This document shows, piece by piece, positions 8,433 through 18,003 of a DNA stretch of 64,000 nucleotides. The notes beneath the pieces are model-generated. The model was not told where the DNA came from, did no database searches, and saw only the letters and a program-made list of their open reading frames with translations. The stretch covers positions 62,001-126,000 of the forward strand of contig DYFV01000002.1 of assembly GCA_020725025.1 (NCBI GenBank). The letters are read 5' to 3'. Positions within the stretch are counted from its first letter, which is position 1; every line of letters starts with the position of its first letter. The stretch comes from Azoarcus sp. (GTDB taxonomy: Bacteria > Pseudomonadota > Gammaproteobacteria > Burkholderiales > Rhodocyclaceae). The position numbers were made by a program, and so were the translations under genes.

Positions 8433-8966
8433 TCAGGGGCAGGTCGTGGCGCCGGTCACCCGCGTCACGTCGGGCCGACCGGTGGCGCTGACGGTGATCG
8501 TCCGCTGCTGGGATCCCACGCTGGGCGTGCTGCGGCACAGGGTGAGGTTGGCGGCCGTCGATCCGACCCCGCTCGGATCGAAGCTGAGGCTGGTCAGCGC
8601 GCTGCTTTCCGAAAGTACCATCCCCGTCGGCAGCGCCGGCTCCGCGTGCAGTCGCGTCGCACCCACCAGCACGATCCAGCCATTGTTCCATGCACCGCCG
8701 CAGCTCGTGCCGTTCGTCGATGAGCAGAGGGTCACGGTGGCATTGCGCTTGATCGCCTCGCTGCGGGCCAGATGGACGCTGGCGACGAAGTTGTTGGAGA
8801 AGGTGTTGAGCCGGCTGCTGAGCCGCACGGCATCGAAGGACGGCACGGCCACCATCAGCAGGATGACTGCGATGGCGATCGTGATCATCAGCTCGATGAG
8901 GGTGAAGCCGCGCACGGATGCTCGGTGCCCGTCCGCCCCCCTTCGTGCCCCGCTCGGGATCGCCAT
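8433..8966 (-). CDS. fimT: Minor type IV pseudopilin, GspH/FimT family
   Basis: A 177-residue class III signal peptide protein. The prepilin peptidase site is 'VRG|FTLIELMITIAIAVIL', with Gly-1, Phe+1 and Glu+5, followed by the hydrophobic helix and the GspH-type beta domain with 'LARSEAIKRNATVTLCSS'. It would be cleaved and methylated by PilD and join the tip or priming complex of type IV pili. The ATG at 8966 lies just after the pilY1 TGA (8972-8974). It is the last gene of the minor pilin operon. FimT homologues in some bacteria bind DNA during natural transformation; whether this one does is unknown. Confidence 0.88.
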   Translation of the reverse strand: MAIPSGARRGADGHRASVRGFTLIELMITIAIAVILLMVAVPSFDAVRLSSRLNTFSNNFVASVHLARSEAIKRNATVTLCSSTNGTSCGGAWNNGWIVLVGATRLHAEPALPTGMVLSESSALTSLSFDPSGVGSTAANLTLCRSTPSVGSQQRTITVSATGRPDVTRVTGATTCP

Positions 8967-8971
8967 GGCCG

Positions 8972-11900
8972 TCACCGCTCGATGTACCAATAGACGCGTT
9001 CCTTGTTGCCCGCGGCGCCGCTGGTGCCGGTCTTCAGGGTCACCTCCACCGGCGAGGTCGGACTTGCGCCGATGATGAAGGGGACGGTCATCGGCTGGCC
9101 TGTCGCGGGATTGGTGACGGTCACCATACCGGACACCGGCGAAGGCGGCAGGCCGCCGCCTGCGATTTCGGCGAAGCGGCTGGTCGCGTCACCTACAGCC
9201 GATCCGGTCAGGAACGAGACGTTGTACACCCTAGCCGTACCGAGATTGCTGCTGCAGCTTCCGGGCTCGGGCACCGTCGGCATATGCGTGCTGAAGGTGA
9301 CCTCACCGAACAGGACGACGGCCGAGGTGACCACCTGCTCGGTCGAGCTGAGGGTCATGTACCAGCCTTTCTTCGCATCGAGCTGTTCCTGCGTGGGCTC
9401 CGAGCCGGTATTGGTGATCTCCAGAAGAGAGCCGAGGCACAGCACCGAAGCTCCGCAGGTATCGGCCTCGTCCGATAGCCAGCTTGCCGTGCTGGGCTTG
9501 TCCTGCACCATGAAGAACTTGTTGGCGACGCTGGTGGCCACCGTATGGGTCGACAGCGGGTGCTCACGATCGCCCGAGCCGACGAGGACCGCGTTGTAGG
9601 TCGGGGCGATGACCACTTCGGGCGCGAACAGGAACTTGCGGTTGGCGACACCCGCCGGGCAGGTCGCGTCCGAGCAGCCGAGCGAGGCGATCTTCGTCAT
9701 CGTCCAGCTTCCCTGCGCGAGCGTCCCGAAGGTGATGCGATAGATGTTGCCGCCCGTGTCCGCCACGTAGGCGTAATCGGCCTTTCCGGTGCTCTGGTTC
9801 GGCACCACCGTAACGTCGGCCGCGACACTCCGGTCGGTGGTGAAGGTTTGCAGTAGCGCGCCGGTATCCGCGTCCAGGACGTACACCTTGTTCCCCTTCG
9901 GGGAGGAGCAGGTGTTCGGCTCGGCGTCTTCGCAGGTGTCGTAACCGCCGCCCATGATCAGCATGGGGGTCGTTCCGGAGCCGTAGCCCGTCGCCTTGAG
10001 CGCCTTCGGAGCGGACCAGCTCTGACCCATGCCGGAGAAGCCCGTCGTGCACCCGCTGTCGTCACCCAGCGCAGTGGTGCAGCCCACGCGCCACATCAGG
10101 GTCGGGCTGGCGGGCGTCGACACGTCGAACGCGTATACCATGCGCCCACCGCGGCGCTGCGTGGCATAGATCCACACGGACGAGCCTTCCCGATGGGCGC
10201 TCACCGGCCCGTCGAAGAAGTAGGGCTTGGCGTCGGCTCCGCCCGTGCTCGGGAAGGGAACCGCCACGTTGTTGTCGTAAATCCGCTTCAGGCGGCTGTA
10301 CTGCTCCGGCGCGACGAAGGCCCACAGCTCGTCACCCGCCCCGCTCCCCGACTGGTTGCCGTTGATCGCGCGCAGCGCGCCGTCGTTTGCGCCATAGAAC
10401 ACGACGACGCCGGTGGAACCGCCATAGTCGACCGCAACGGGGCGCGAATGCACCACGTCGCCATGTACGGACGGTCGCATCGCGGAGGTGTCGTTCAGTC
10501 CGCGCTCATTCAGCACGTTCTGGCCGCGCGTCCAGTTGATGATGGCGTCGCGCTCGCTCGAGCTCGCCGCACCCAGACTCGCCGTCGTGATGGCGGCATT
10601 GCTGGTGCTAAAATTCTCGAGCGTGCTGTCGGCCCCGCAGCTACTGCAGGTCTTCACATTCCGGGACCCGGGCGACTTCGCACGCAGCATGACCCCGGCG
10701 GCGCCCTTCTCGACCACGTCGCCGTCGGGCGTGTTCGACCACTTGAGATCGTCGGCCGTGGCCGTCGGGAACAGCGTGTGGCCCGAGCAGGTACCCTCGG
10801 CGTCGGAGTCCGTGTAGTCCCAGTAGCTATCGACCGTGGTCGAGGATGTCCAGTAGCTGCGGGCGCACTGAGTAATGAAGCCGGTGAGGCTGTTGATGGC
10901 CGCGGTGCCATCGGCGTCGGCGAGACTGAGCCCGAAACCGCTACCCTCCACCGAGGCGACGAATTGGTACTGCTTCAGGTTGCCCGGCCAGCGCGGCGAG
11001 GCCCCCGTGCTGTCGGGGTTGTTCACCGGCCGGAACATGCCGATGAACACCTGGTTGAGGTAGGTACCCTGCGTATTGACGCTGACCGGCAGGCTGGCCG
11101 ATGCGAACACGCTGTTCACCGCCTGGATCTCGTCGAAGATGGTGTTTAGCGCAAGGACGATTTCGCTCCCGCCGTCGACGCTCGAGTCGACACGGAAGTA
11201 CTTTCCGTCGCTGACGTCTGCCATGCTCTGCAGAAGCGCGCTGTTGCCCATGCCGTTGTTGTGCCCGCCGGGCATCGGCGTCGGATCGACGTCGATCGTG
11301 TACGTGACGACGCCCATGCTCGCTTTAAGGAACCGCGACCATTCGTCGGCCACGTTGTCCTGATGCGAGCTGTAGGCGAGCGAGATTTCGGTCGTGTCCC
11401 CGCCTGCAGCGGCCAGTTCGTTTCTGGCGGACGTGTTGCGGGAGCTGTTGTCCTTGACCACGTTTCCACCCGACACCGTATTGCCGATGTAGATGATGTA
11501 GGTACCGCCGCAGCTTCCCATGGTCGCCGGGGAGGTGTACGTCGTGGCACTCGAAGAGCTCAGCGCATTGCCGGGCCGCGCGTGGACCGCATCGGTCGCG
11601 GCAGTTCCGGCGGTGTTCCCGGTGTAGTCGCGCAGCGGATGCTCCGCCCCCGCGCCGGTCGACTGCAGACCCGACAGATAGCGGTAAGCCTCGGACATCG
11701 TCCGGGCCAAGGTGCGGGCCGAGGCCCGGTCACCCCCGTTGTTCAAGGTCGTGTTGGTGAGGCCGTTGACGAGATTGGAATACAAGGGCCGGTTCGTCGC
11801 GTCCATGGTGCGGATCGCGGCGCGGACGAAGCCCGAGTCGGGTTCGCCGAACATCATCAGGCCGACGTTGAAGCGATCGAGCGGGAGATTGTCGAAGACC

Positions 11901-12097
11901 TCCTGCAACGCCGCCTTCTCGTTGTCAAACGCATCGTTCCAGTTGGCCGTGTTGTCGAGAACGATGAGTACGTTGGGCAGGTCGGTGCTCGCCGGCGTCC
12001 CGACTCCCATGAAGAGGTCGATGTCCTCGGCGTGCAGAGACGGCGCACCGAGCAGCAGCCCGATCGCCAGCCAGCGCTTGATTGTCCGGATTGCCAT
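8972..12097 (-). CDS. pilY1: Type IV pilus tip adhesin/biogenesis factor PilY1
   Basis: A 1041-residue exported protein (signal peptide ending near 'LGAPSLHAED'). The N-terminal half is von Willebrand factor A-like and begins 'LPNVLIVLDNTANWNDAF'. The C-terminal half is the PilC/PilY1 beta-propeller, seen as repeated PQQ-like strands such as 'VVFYGANDGALRAINGNQSG' and 'GNKVYVLDADTGALLQTF'. PilY1 caps the pilus with the minor pilins, controls retraction and can bind host surfaces. The usual MIDAS DxSxS is replaced by D-N-T-A-N. The start at 12097 has a GAGGAG ribosome site. The protein is co-transcribed with pilX upstream and fimT downstream. Confidence 0.93.
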   Translation of the reverse strand: MAIRTIKRWLAIGLLLGAPSLHAEDIDLFMGVGTPASTDLPNVLIVLDNTANWNDAFDNEKAALQEVFDNLPLDRFNVGLMMFGEPDSGFVRAAIRTMDATNRPLYSNLVNGLTNTTLNNGGDRASARTLARTMSEAYRYLSGLQSTGAGAEHPLRDYTGNTAGTAATDAVHARPGNALSSSSATTYTSPATMGSCGGTYIIYIGNTVSGGNVVKDNSSRNTSARNELAAAGGDTTEISLAYSSHQDNVADEWSRFLKASMGVVTYTIDVDPTPMPGGHNNGMGNSALLQSMADVSDGKYFRVDSSVDGGSEIVLALNTIFDEIQAVNSVFASASLPVSVNTQGTYLNQVFIGMFRPVNNPDSTGASPRWPGNLKQYQFVASVEGSGFGLSLADADGTAAINSLTGFITQCARSYWTSSTTVDSYWDYTDSDAEGTCSGHTLFPTATADDLKWSNTPDGDVVEKGAAGVMLRAKSPGSRNVKTCSSCGADSTLENFSTSNAAITTASLGAASSSERDAIINWTRGQNVLNERGLNDTSAMRPSVHGDVVHSRPVAVDYGGSTGVVVFYGANDGALRAINGNQSGSGAGDELWAFVAPEQYSRLKRIYDNNVAVPFPSTGGADAKPYFFDGPVSAHREGSSVWIYATQRRGGRMVYAFDVSTPASPTLMWRVGCTTALGDDSGCTTGFSGMGQSWSAPKALKATGYGSGTTPMLIMGGGYDTCEDAEPNTCSSPKGNKVYVLDADTGALLQTFTTDRSVAADVTVVPNQSTGKADYAYVADTGGNIYRITFGTLAQGSWTMTKIASLGCSDATCPAGVANRKFLFAPEVVIAPTYNAVLVGSGDREHPLSTHTVATSVANKFFMVQDKPSTASWLSDEADTCGASVLCLGSLLEITNTGSEPTQEQLDAKKGWYMTLSSTEQVVTSAVVLFGEVTFSTHMPTVPEPGSCSSNLGTARVYNVSFLTGSAVGDATSRFAEIAGGGLPPSPVSGMVTVTNPATGQPMTVPFIIGASPTSPVEVTLKTGTSGAAGNKERVYWYIER

Positions 12098-12122
12098 TCT
12101 TTTTCTCCTCGCGTCCGGCCGG

Positions 12123-12623
12123 TCAGATGCAGTCGGAAGTGTTGTACTGCGCCTGCGTCAGTCGCTTGCGGACGCCTTGACGGACGGTGACCGCCGCGCC
12201 GGTCTGCGCGCTGTTCACCGTATCGACGGTGGCTACAATCTCCCACACCGTGTTGTAGTCGCTGCTGGTCGTCACACCGGATGTCACGCCGCTCAAGGTA
12301 CTGGGGTCGACGGCGACGGGGGCGGCCTGGATGCAGACCGGCGCCGCCACGTCGATCTCGTAGTCGTCGGTCCCGTTCTGGTCGATGTCGACAAGCACCG
12401 TCGCCGCCACGGGCAGCGACGTGAAGTCGCTGCTGATGATCTGCTCGATGGCGATATTGCTGGCGGCGATCGCCTCGTCGCGGAACTGCATGTTGCCGAC
12501 CGCCTTGAGGTTCATCGTGCTCAGCGTGAATCCGCTCACCACGAAGAGCGTGATGAGCACGAGGATGATCATGCCGATGACCAGCGTCGCACCGCGCTGG
12601 GCGAATTGAGTAGCGGGGCGCAT
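12123..12623 (-). CDS. pilX: Minor pilin PilX
   Basis: A 166-residue minor pilin. After a short leader, 'FAQRGATLVIGMIILVLITL' gives the prepilin cleavage site and helix; as in other PilX proteins the +5 Glu is absent. The C-terminal domain contains an EF-hand-like loop D-I-D-Q-N-G-T-D-D (codons 12363-12389). The ATG at 12623 shares one base with the pilW TGA (TGATG); a GTG one codon upstream is also possible. It works with PilV, PilW, PilE and PilY1 in priming pilus assembly. Confidence 0.85.
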   Translation of the reverse strand: MRPATQFAQRGATLVIGMIILVLITLFVVSGFTLSTMNLKAVGNMQFRDEAIAASNIAIEQIISSDFTSLPVAATVLVDIDQNGTDDYEIDVAAPVCIQAAPVAVDPSTLSGVTSGVTTSSDYNTVWEIVATVDTVNSAQTGAAVTVRQGVRKRLTQAQYNTSDCI

Positions 12624-13681
12624 CACGGTGTTTCCCTCCTCCCCGAGGGATTGACCAGACGGACTGTGGTCGTGAGCAGGTGGCGCTTGAATCCGTCGTT
12701 GAACGGGCCCAGCGTCCCGGTAGCACCGAGCCTGTAGGTCTTCGTGTCGGTGTAGCCCGCCGACGCTTCCGGAGCGCGCACCAGGACGTGGATCTTCAGC
12801 GCCACGACATCCGTGAGCTGCGCGGCGGTGCAGGGCGCGCAGGTCACGTAGGTATCGGGCGAGCCATCACCTCGGACGATGGTGCCCGCCAGCGGATCGT
12901 AGTTGACCGCGGCGTTGCTGCTGTCCCTATTGTCGATGCCGTACTCGAACCGCAGCGCCTGGATCCCCTCGATCAACGGGACTGCGGCCTGGAAGGCGCC
13001 GTCGGCGTACGCCGACCGCATCAGCGTGAAATCGTCGCGCACGTAGTAGATATTCGAGACGAGAATTCGGACCGGCGCCAGGGTACCGTCGCAGGCCATG
13101 GTCTGAAGGGTGAAACCGCCAGTGCCGAATGCGTAGCCCACGGACGGCACAGCGTTGATTTCGTCCTCGCAGCGCGACGCCTGGAAGCAAACCTGGTTTG
13201 CGGGGCAGGCCGACCCCGGCGCGGCGTTCACCGGCTGGGCGTAACGAACGACGATAGCGTGCGTACCGGCCAGTTGGTCGACCACGACCGCACAGGTGCC
13301 GAGTCCGCTCTGCACCGGAATGCCAATGAGATTATTGAGGTCGGCCGCCGTCCACGACGCCGGCGCAAGACACGGGTCCGGCTCGGCGGTCGGCGCGTCG
13401 CCGGGAGAGGTGATCGTCCGGTCGTCGAACTGCGGCAGGTAGCCGGCCCAGTATCCCGCATGCGAGAGATCGTTCTGCAGGAGCTGAATGGCGAAGCGAC
13501 CGTTCTCGATGACCCGGTTCATCTTCTCCATTTCGCTGTGGCTGCGCATCACGTTCACGTAGAGCGTGAGCAGCGCGCCCACGATCAGAAGGCCGAGGAC
13601 CATGGCCACCATGAGTTCGACCAGCGACATGCCGCGCTCGCCGGCCGGCGCCCGGAATCCGTGCCTGCGCGCCCCGCTCAT
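12623..13681 (-). CDS. pilW: Minor pilin PilW
   Basis: A 352-residue minor pilin, larger than its neighbours, as PilW usually is. The leader ends 'APAGERG|MSLVELMVAMVLGLL', with Glu at +5, followed by 'RSHSEMEKMNRVIENGRFAI' and 'LLQNDLSHAGYWAG', typical of PilW. Several cysteines in the C-terminal part could form disulfides in the periplasm. The ATG at 13681 overlaps the pilV TGA (ATGA). It sits at the base of the PilY1 tip complex in known systems. Confidence 0.88.
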   Translation of the reverse strand: MSGARRHGFRAPAGERGMSLVELMVAMVLGLLIVGALLTLYVNVMRSHSEMEKMNRVIENGRFAIQLLQNDLSHAGYWAGYLPQFDDRTITSPGDAPTAEPDPCLAPASWTAADLNNLIGIPVQSGLGTCAVVVDQLAGTHAIVVRYAQPVNAAPGSACPANQVCFQASRCEDEINAVPSVGYAFGTGGFTLQTMACDGTLAPVRILVSNIYYVRDDFTLMRSAYADGAFQAAVPLIEGIQALRFEYGIDNRDSSNAAVNYDPLAGTIVRGDGSPDTYVTCAPCTAAQLTDVVALKIHVLVRAPEASAGYTDTKTYRLGATGTLGPFNDGFKRHLLTTTVRLVNPSGRRETP

Positions 13682-14280
13682 GACGAGAGATCTCCGATCC
13701 GGACGATGGTGGTCACTGCGCGCCGGCACCGGTCGTTGGTGCAGGCCGAGCCGGCTCCGCCGTTGTAGCTGCCCTGCCCGCAGGTGCTCGCAGGCACCGA
13801 AGAGGGTGTAAGCCCCTGCCAGGCCACGGTGATGAGGTAATCGTCACCGCCCAGCCACTGCACGCAGCCGCGCCCGCCAACCATCGCTCCGACGTTATCG
13901 CTATCGCCATCGTTATCGATATCGAGGGTTTCGGCCGCGCCCTGCAGGGCGCTGCACCACTCGCTCGCGTCGATCTGCTGCCGGGTGCCTGCCGCTGCCG
14001 GGCATACCACGCCGGTGCCGAGCGGGTTGGCGGTCACGTAGTTCGCCGCATTGGCCCGATTCGCCGAAAGGCGGCTCGCCATGTCGTTGAGCAGGATCAG
14101 GGCCTGCGCCCGCTGATAGGCTTCCATTTCCGAAACCTGAAGGCGGGACAGCAGGCCCGCGAGACCGAGCAACCCGATTGCCACCACGATCAACGTGACG
14201 AGCACCTCGATCAGCGACGAACCGCGTGCGGCCTTGGAGGAGGAGCCGGCTTCGATGCCTGGTAGGGGTTTGATGGACAT
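13678..14280 (-). CDS. pilV: Minor pilin PilV
   Basis: A 200-residue minor pilin. The prepilin site is 'AARG|SSLIEVLVTLIVVAIG' with Glu at +5, then 'QVSEMEAYQRAQALILLNDM', characteristic of PilV. The C-terminal domain has an EF-hand-like loop D-I-D-N-D-G-D-S-D (13897-13923), written almost entirely in GAT codons, unlike the GAC-rich surroundings. The start lies 4 bases after the pilE stop. Role: minor pilin of the type IV pilus tip/priming complex. Confidence 0.87.
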   Translation of the reverse strand: MSIKPLPGIEAGSSSKAARGSSLIEVLVTLIVVAIGLLGLAGLLSRLQVSEMEAYQRAQALILLNDMASRLSANRANAANYVTANPLGTGVVCPAAAGTRQQIDASEWCSALQGAAETLDIDNDGDSDNVGAMVGGRGCVQWLGGDDYLITVAWQGLTPSSVPASTCGQGSYNGGAGSACTNDRCRRAVTTIVRIGDLSS

Positions 14281-14284
14281 GTCG

Positions 14285-14743
14285 TCACCACTTGTCGGCG
14301 GGAGATTTCACTCCCTCGCTGGTGAGACTCAGGTTTCCGTCGCTCGCCTGGGCGCCCTGTGCCGTGAAGGTGATGGTGAAGTTCGGCGGCGTGGCGGCGT
14401 TGTTTACCCCGAGCGAGGCGTCGGTCACCTGATAACGCCCGCTCAGGTCGGACGGGAGCGAATAATTCAACGCCGCGAGGGTGGTCGCGTAGCTCCGGTT
14501 CGCGAGGAAGAACTGCTGCTGGCGGTTGGCGAGATCCATCATCTCGGCCTGAGCAGCCGCGCGGTTCGAGCGGATGATGTACTGCTGGTAGCTGGGCAGC
14601 GCCACCGCGGCGAGAATGGCCACGATCGCCACGGTGACCATCAACTCGATCAGCGTGAAGCCGCGCACACGCGCACCGACTGCTGCGCGGGAAGTCGCAC
14701 CGATCCGGAACGGATTACCGACTCTGGTCATTTCTTCGCTCAT
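14285..14743 (-). CDS. pilE: PilE-like minor pilin
   Basis: A 152-residue type IV pilin-like protein. Prepilin site 'ARVRG|FTLIELMVTVAIVAIL', then 'ALPSYQQYIIRSNRAAAQAE', the usual start of PilE proteins. Its compact C-terminal domain fits a minor pilin rather than a highly expressed major pilin. It is the first gene of the minor pilin operon. The start at 14743 (MSEEM) is chosen over a longer frame; a second ATG at 14731 is also possible. Both leaders are longer than usual and neither has a strong ribosome site, so the start is uncertain. Confidence 0.83.
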   Translation of the reverse strand: MSEEMTRVGNPFRIGATSRAAVGARVRGFTLIELMVTVAIVAILAAVALPSYQQYIIRSNRAAAQAEMMDLANRQQQFFLANRSYATTLAALNYSLPSDLSGRYQVTDASLGVNNAATPPNFTITFTAQGAQASDGNLSLTSEGVKSPADKW

Positions 14744-15167
14744 GCCTGCTGCGTCCACTCGTGCGGGAATCGCACACCGCCCCGCCTTGCGCGGACCGGC
14801 ACCGAAGGGAGCGAGCGCTCGCTCCATCAAACCTCAGGCACTACCCCCCCACGGGCGGGATCCACGCACGATCCACGGCCTATTTGAAACAAATTCTAAC
14901 CGACTCCTGAGGGAAGTATGCAAATCGGCGTATCGGTGCGACGGAAGGGCGCACAGCCGGGACAAGCGGACGGGGATGCACGGCGCCGAGGAATCCGGGA
15001 ATTGGCGCCGGATCTCGCTCTCCGCAGTTTGCCCGGTGCGCCAAAGCGCAGGCGCGCCAATGCATGCGGGGACATGATGTATGTATTACGTATAGCCTAA
15101 ACGCATAAACAGCCCGCAGGCATGACCGGACCATTACCCCTCCGATCGCGGGCCCACCCCGCCTCGC
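14744..15167. other. Non-coding gap between pilE and polA
   Basis: 424 bases without a convincing gene; frames here lack family similarity and ribosome sites. The gap must hold the minor pilin promoter (minus strand) and the 3' end of the polA transcript. On the minus strand TTGCAT (14918-14923) and TAGAAT (14893-14898) are 19 bases apart, a weak sigma-70 candidate. An AT-rich stretch at about 15074-15112 stands out from the GC-rich background. No clear intrinsic terminator was found. Confidence 0.4.
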
Positions 15168-17912
15168 TCAATGCGCCTCGTCCCAGTTCTCCCCCACGCC
15201 GACCTCGACGAGCAGCGGCACCGACAGCTCCGCCACCCCCGCCATCAGCGCCGGCAGCTCGGCGCGCACCCGCTCCACCTCGGCACGGGGCACTTCGAGC
15301 ACCAGCTCGTCGTGCACCTGCAGGACCAGCCGGGAGGCGAGCCCCGACTCGGAGAGCCAGCGGTGGGCCGCGATCATCGCCTTCTTGATGAGGTCGGCCG
15401 CGGTGCCCTGCATGGGCGCGTTGATCGCGGCGCGCTCGGCGGCCTGACGGCGGCCGGCCTGGCTCGCGCGGATCTCGGGGAGGTAGAGGCGGCGGCCGAA
15501 CACGGTCTCCACGTAGCCGCGCTCGCGCGCCTCGGCCTTGACCCGGTCCATGTAGGCCGCCACGCCGGGGTAGCGGGCGAAGTAGCGGTCGATGTAGGCG
15601 GCGGCTGCCGCGCGCTCGAGACCCAGGTTCTTGGCCAGGCCGTGGGCGCTCATGCCGTAGATGAGGCCGAAGTTGATCACCTTGGCGTAGCGGCGCTGCT
15701 CGGAGGCGACCTCTTCCGGGGCGAGCCCGAAGATCTCCGCGGCGGTAGCGCGGTGGATGTCCTCTCCGTTGGCGAAGGCGTCGAGCAGGCGGGCATCGCC
15801 CGACAGGTGGGCCATGATGCGCAGCTCGATCTGGGAGTAGTCGGCGGAGACGATCACGTGGTCCCGCGGCGCGATGAAGGCGGCGCGGATGCGCCGGCCC
15901 TCGGCAGTGCGGATGGGAATGTTCTGCAGGTTGGGGTCGGTGCTGGCGAGCCGGCCGGTGACCGCCACCGCCTGGGAGAAGCTGGTGTGCACCCGCCCGG
16001 TCCTGGGATTGACCATGCGCGGGAGCTTGTCGGTGTAGGTGCCCTTGAGCTTGGCGAGGCTGCGGTGCTCCAGCAGCAGCTTGGGCAGCGGGTAGTCCTC
16101 GGCGAGCTGGGCGAGCACCTCCTCGTCGGTGGAGGGCTGGCCGGTGGCGGTCTTCTTCACCACGGGAAGTCCCAGCTTGCCGAACAGGATCTCGCCGAGC
16201 TGCTTGGGCGAGCCGAGGTTGAAGGGCTGGCCGGCGAGCTCGTGGGCCTCGCGCTCCAGCGTCATCAGGCGCCGGCCGAGCTCCTCGCTCTGCTGGGCGA
16301 GGAGGAAGGTGTCGATGAAGACGCCGGTGCGCTCCATCTCGAAGAGCACCCGCATCACCGGCAGCTCGATGTCGCGGTAGAGCGCGGCGAGCGCCGGGAC
16401 CGCCTCCAGCTGCGGCCACAGGTGCTCGTGCAGGCGCAGGGTGATGTCGGCGTCCTCGGCGGCGTACTCGGTGGCGCGGTCGATGGCGACCTGGTCGAAG
16501 CAGATCTGCCCGGCGCCCTTGCCGCACACCGCGGTGTAGGGGATGGTCTCGAGCCCCAGGTGACGCCGTGCGAGCGCGTCCATGTCGTGGGTCTTGTCGC
16601 TCTCGATCACGTAGGACTCGAGCAGCGTGTCGTGGGCGATGCCGCCCAGCCGCAGCCCGTGGTTGGCGAGGATGTGGGCGTCGTACTTGAGGTTCTGGCC
16701 GACCTTGCGGTGCGCGTCGGACTCCAGCCAGGGCCTGAGGCGCGCGAGCACCTCGTCGCGCGGCAGCTGCGCCGGCGCGCCCGGATAGCTGTGGGCGAGC
16801 GGGAGATAGGCGGCCTCGCCCTCGACGATCGCGAAGGACATGCCCACCAGCTGGGCGGCGAGCGGATCGAGGCTGGTCGTCTCGGTATCGAAGGCGACCA
16901 GCTCGGCCGCTTCCAGGCGCGCGAGCCAGGCGTCGAAGCTCGCCCAGTCGAGGATGGCCTGGTAGCCCGTGCGGTGCCCGCCCGGCTCGCCGGTCATCGG
17001 CTCGGCGGCTGCGCCGGACTTGCCGGCGTCGGCGGGAGACGACCGCGGCCGGTCCGAGGTCTGCTGCGCGCCGTCGAGATCCTTCAGCCAGGTGCGGAAC
17101 TCGAAGCGCTCGTAGAGCGCGCGCAGGGCCGCCTTGTCGTCGTCGCGGGCGGGCAGGTCCTCGAGCTTCACCGGCAGGTCGAGCCCGGTCTCCACTGTCA
17201 CCAGCTTGCGCCCGAGCGGCAGGAACTCGAGATGCCTCCTCAGGTTCTCGCCCACCTTGCCGCCGATCTTGTCGGCGTTGGCGATCAGGTTGTCCAGCGT
17301 GCCGTACTCGGCGAGCCACTTCACCGCGGTCTTGGGGCCGCACTTGTCGACGCCGGGGATATTGTCGACCGCGTCGCCCACCAGGGTCAGGTAGTCGACG
17401 ATGCGCTCCGGCGGCACGCCGAACTTGGCGGTGACCCCGTCCGCGTCGAGCACTTCCTCGCTCATGGTGTTCACCCAGCGCACGCCCGGGCGGACCAGCT
17501 GGGTGAGGTCCTTGTCTCCGGTGGAGATCACCACCTCCCAGCCGCGCTCGAGCGCCTGGCGGGTGAGGGTGCCGATGACGTCGTCCGCTTCCACGCCGTC
17601 GATCATCAGCAGCGGCCAGCCCTCCGCGCGCACCGCCTCATGCAGCGGCTCGACCTGCGCGCGCAGATCGTCGGGCATGGGCGGACGGTGCGCCTTGTAC
17701 TCCGGATACCAGTCGTCGCGGAAGGTCTTTCCCTTGGCGTCGAAGACGCAGGCGCGGTACTCCGCCTTGTAGTCGCTCTCCAGGCGACGTAGCATCGACA
17801 GCACCCCGCGGATCGCCCCAGTCGGCTCGCCGAGCGAGTTGCGCAGGTCCGGGAGCGCGTGAAAGGCGCGGTAAAGGTAGCTGGAGCCATCGACGAGCAG
17901 CAGGCAGGGCAT
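15168..17912 (-). CDS. polA: DNA polymerase I
   Basis: A 914-residue, full-length Pol I. The N-terminal 5' nuclease has 'LLVDGSSYLYRAFHALPDLR' and 'GVEADDVIGTL'. The 3'-5' exonuclease has 'VAFDTETTSLDP' with its catalytic Asp and Glu, so proofreading looks intact. The polymerase domain has motif A 'DYSQIELR', motif B 'NFGLIYGMS' and motif C 'QVHDELVLE'. It fills gaps and removes RNA primers during replication and repair. The start at 17912 gives the canonical N-terminus; the much longer upstream frame runs into the divergent LOG gene. Intergenic space to that gene is about 90 bases and must hold both promoters. Confidence 0.97.
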   Translation of the reverse strand: MPCLLLVDGSSYLYRAFHALPDLRNSLGEPTGAIRGVLSMLRRLESDYKAEYRACVFDAKGKTFRDDWYPEYKAHRPPMPDDLRAQVEPLHEAVRAEGWPLLMIDGVEADDVIGTLTRQALERGWEVVISTGDKDLTQLVRPGVRWVNTMSEEVLDADGVTAKFGVPPERIVDYLTLVGDAVDNIPGVDKCGPKTAVKWLAEYGTLDNLIANADKIGGKVGENLRRHLEFLPLGRKLVTVETGLDLPVKLEDLPARDDDKAALRALYERFEFRTWLKDLDGAQQTSDRPRSSPADAGKSGAAAEPMTGEPGGHRTGYQAILDWASFDAWLARLEAAELVAFDTETTSLDPLAAQLVGMSFAIVEGEAAYLPLAHSYPGAPAQLPRDEVLARLRPWLESDAHRKVGQNLKYDAHILANHGLRLGGIAHDTLLESYVIESDKTHDMDALARRHLGLETIPYTAVCGKGAGQICFDQVAIDRATEYAAEDADITLRLHEHLWPQLEAVPALAALYRDIELPVMRVLFEMERTGVFIDTFLLAQQSEELGRRLMTLEREAHELAGQPFNLGSPKQLGEILFGKLGLPVVKKTATGQPSTDEEVLAQLAEDYPLPKLLLEHRSLAKLKGTYTDKLPRMVNPRTGRVHTSFSQAVAVTGRLASTDPNLQNIPIRTAEGRRIRAAFIAPRDHVIVSADYSQIELRIMAHLSGDARLLDAFANGEDIHRATAAEIFGLAPEEVASEQRRYAKVINFGLIYGMSAHGLAKNLGLERAAAAAYIDRYFARYPGVAAYMDRVKAEARERGYVETVFGRRLYLPEIRASQAGRRQAAERAAINAPMQGTAADLIKKAMIAAHRWLSESGLASRLVLQVHDELVLEVPRAEVERVRAELPALMAGVAELSVPLLVEVGVGENWDEAH

Positions 17913-18003
17913 CGGCAAATCCTTGCGGAAAACGGAGACGCCCGCGCGGCCGGAAAATGCTTGCCGCACCAGGCAGTTCGAGAAAACCGGAATCGAGAAC
18001 GAC

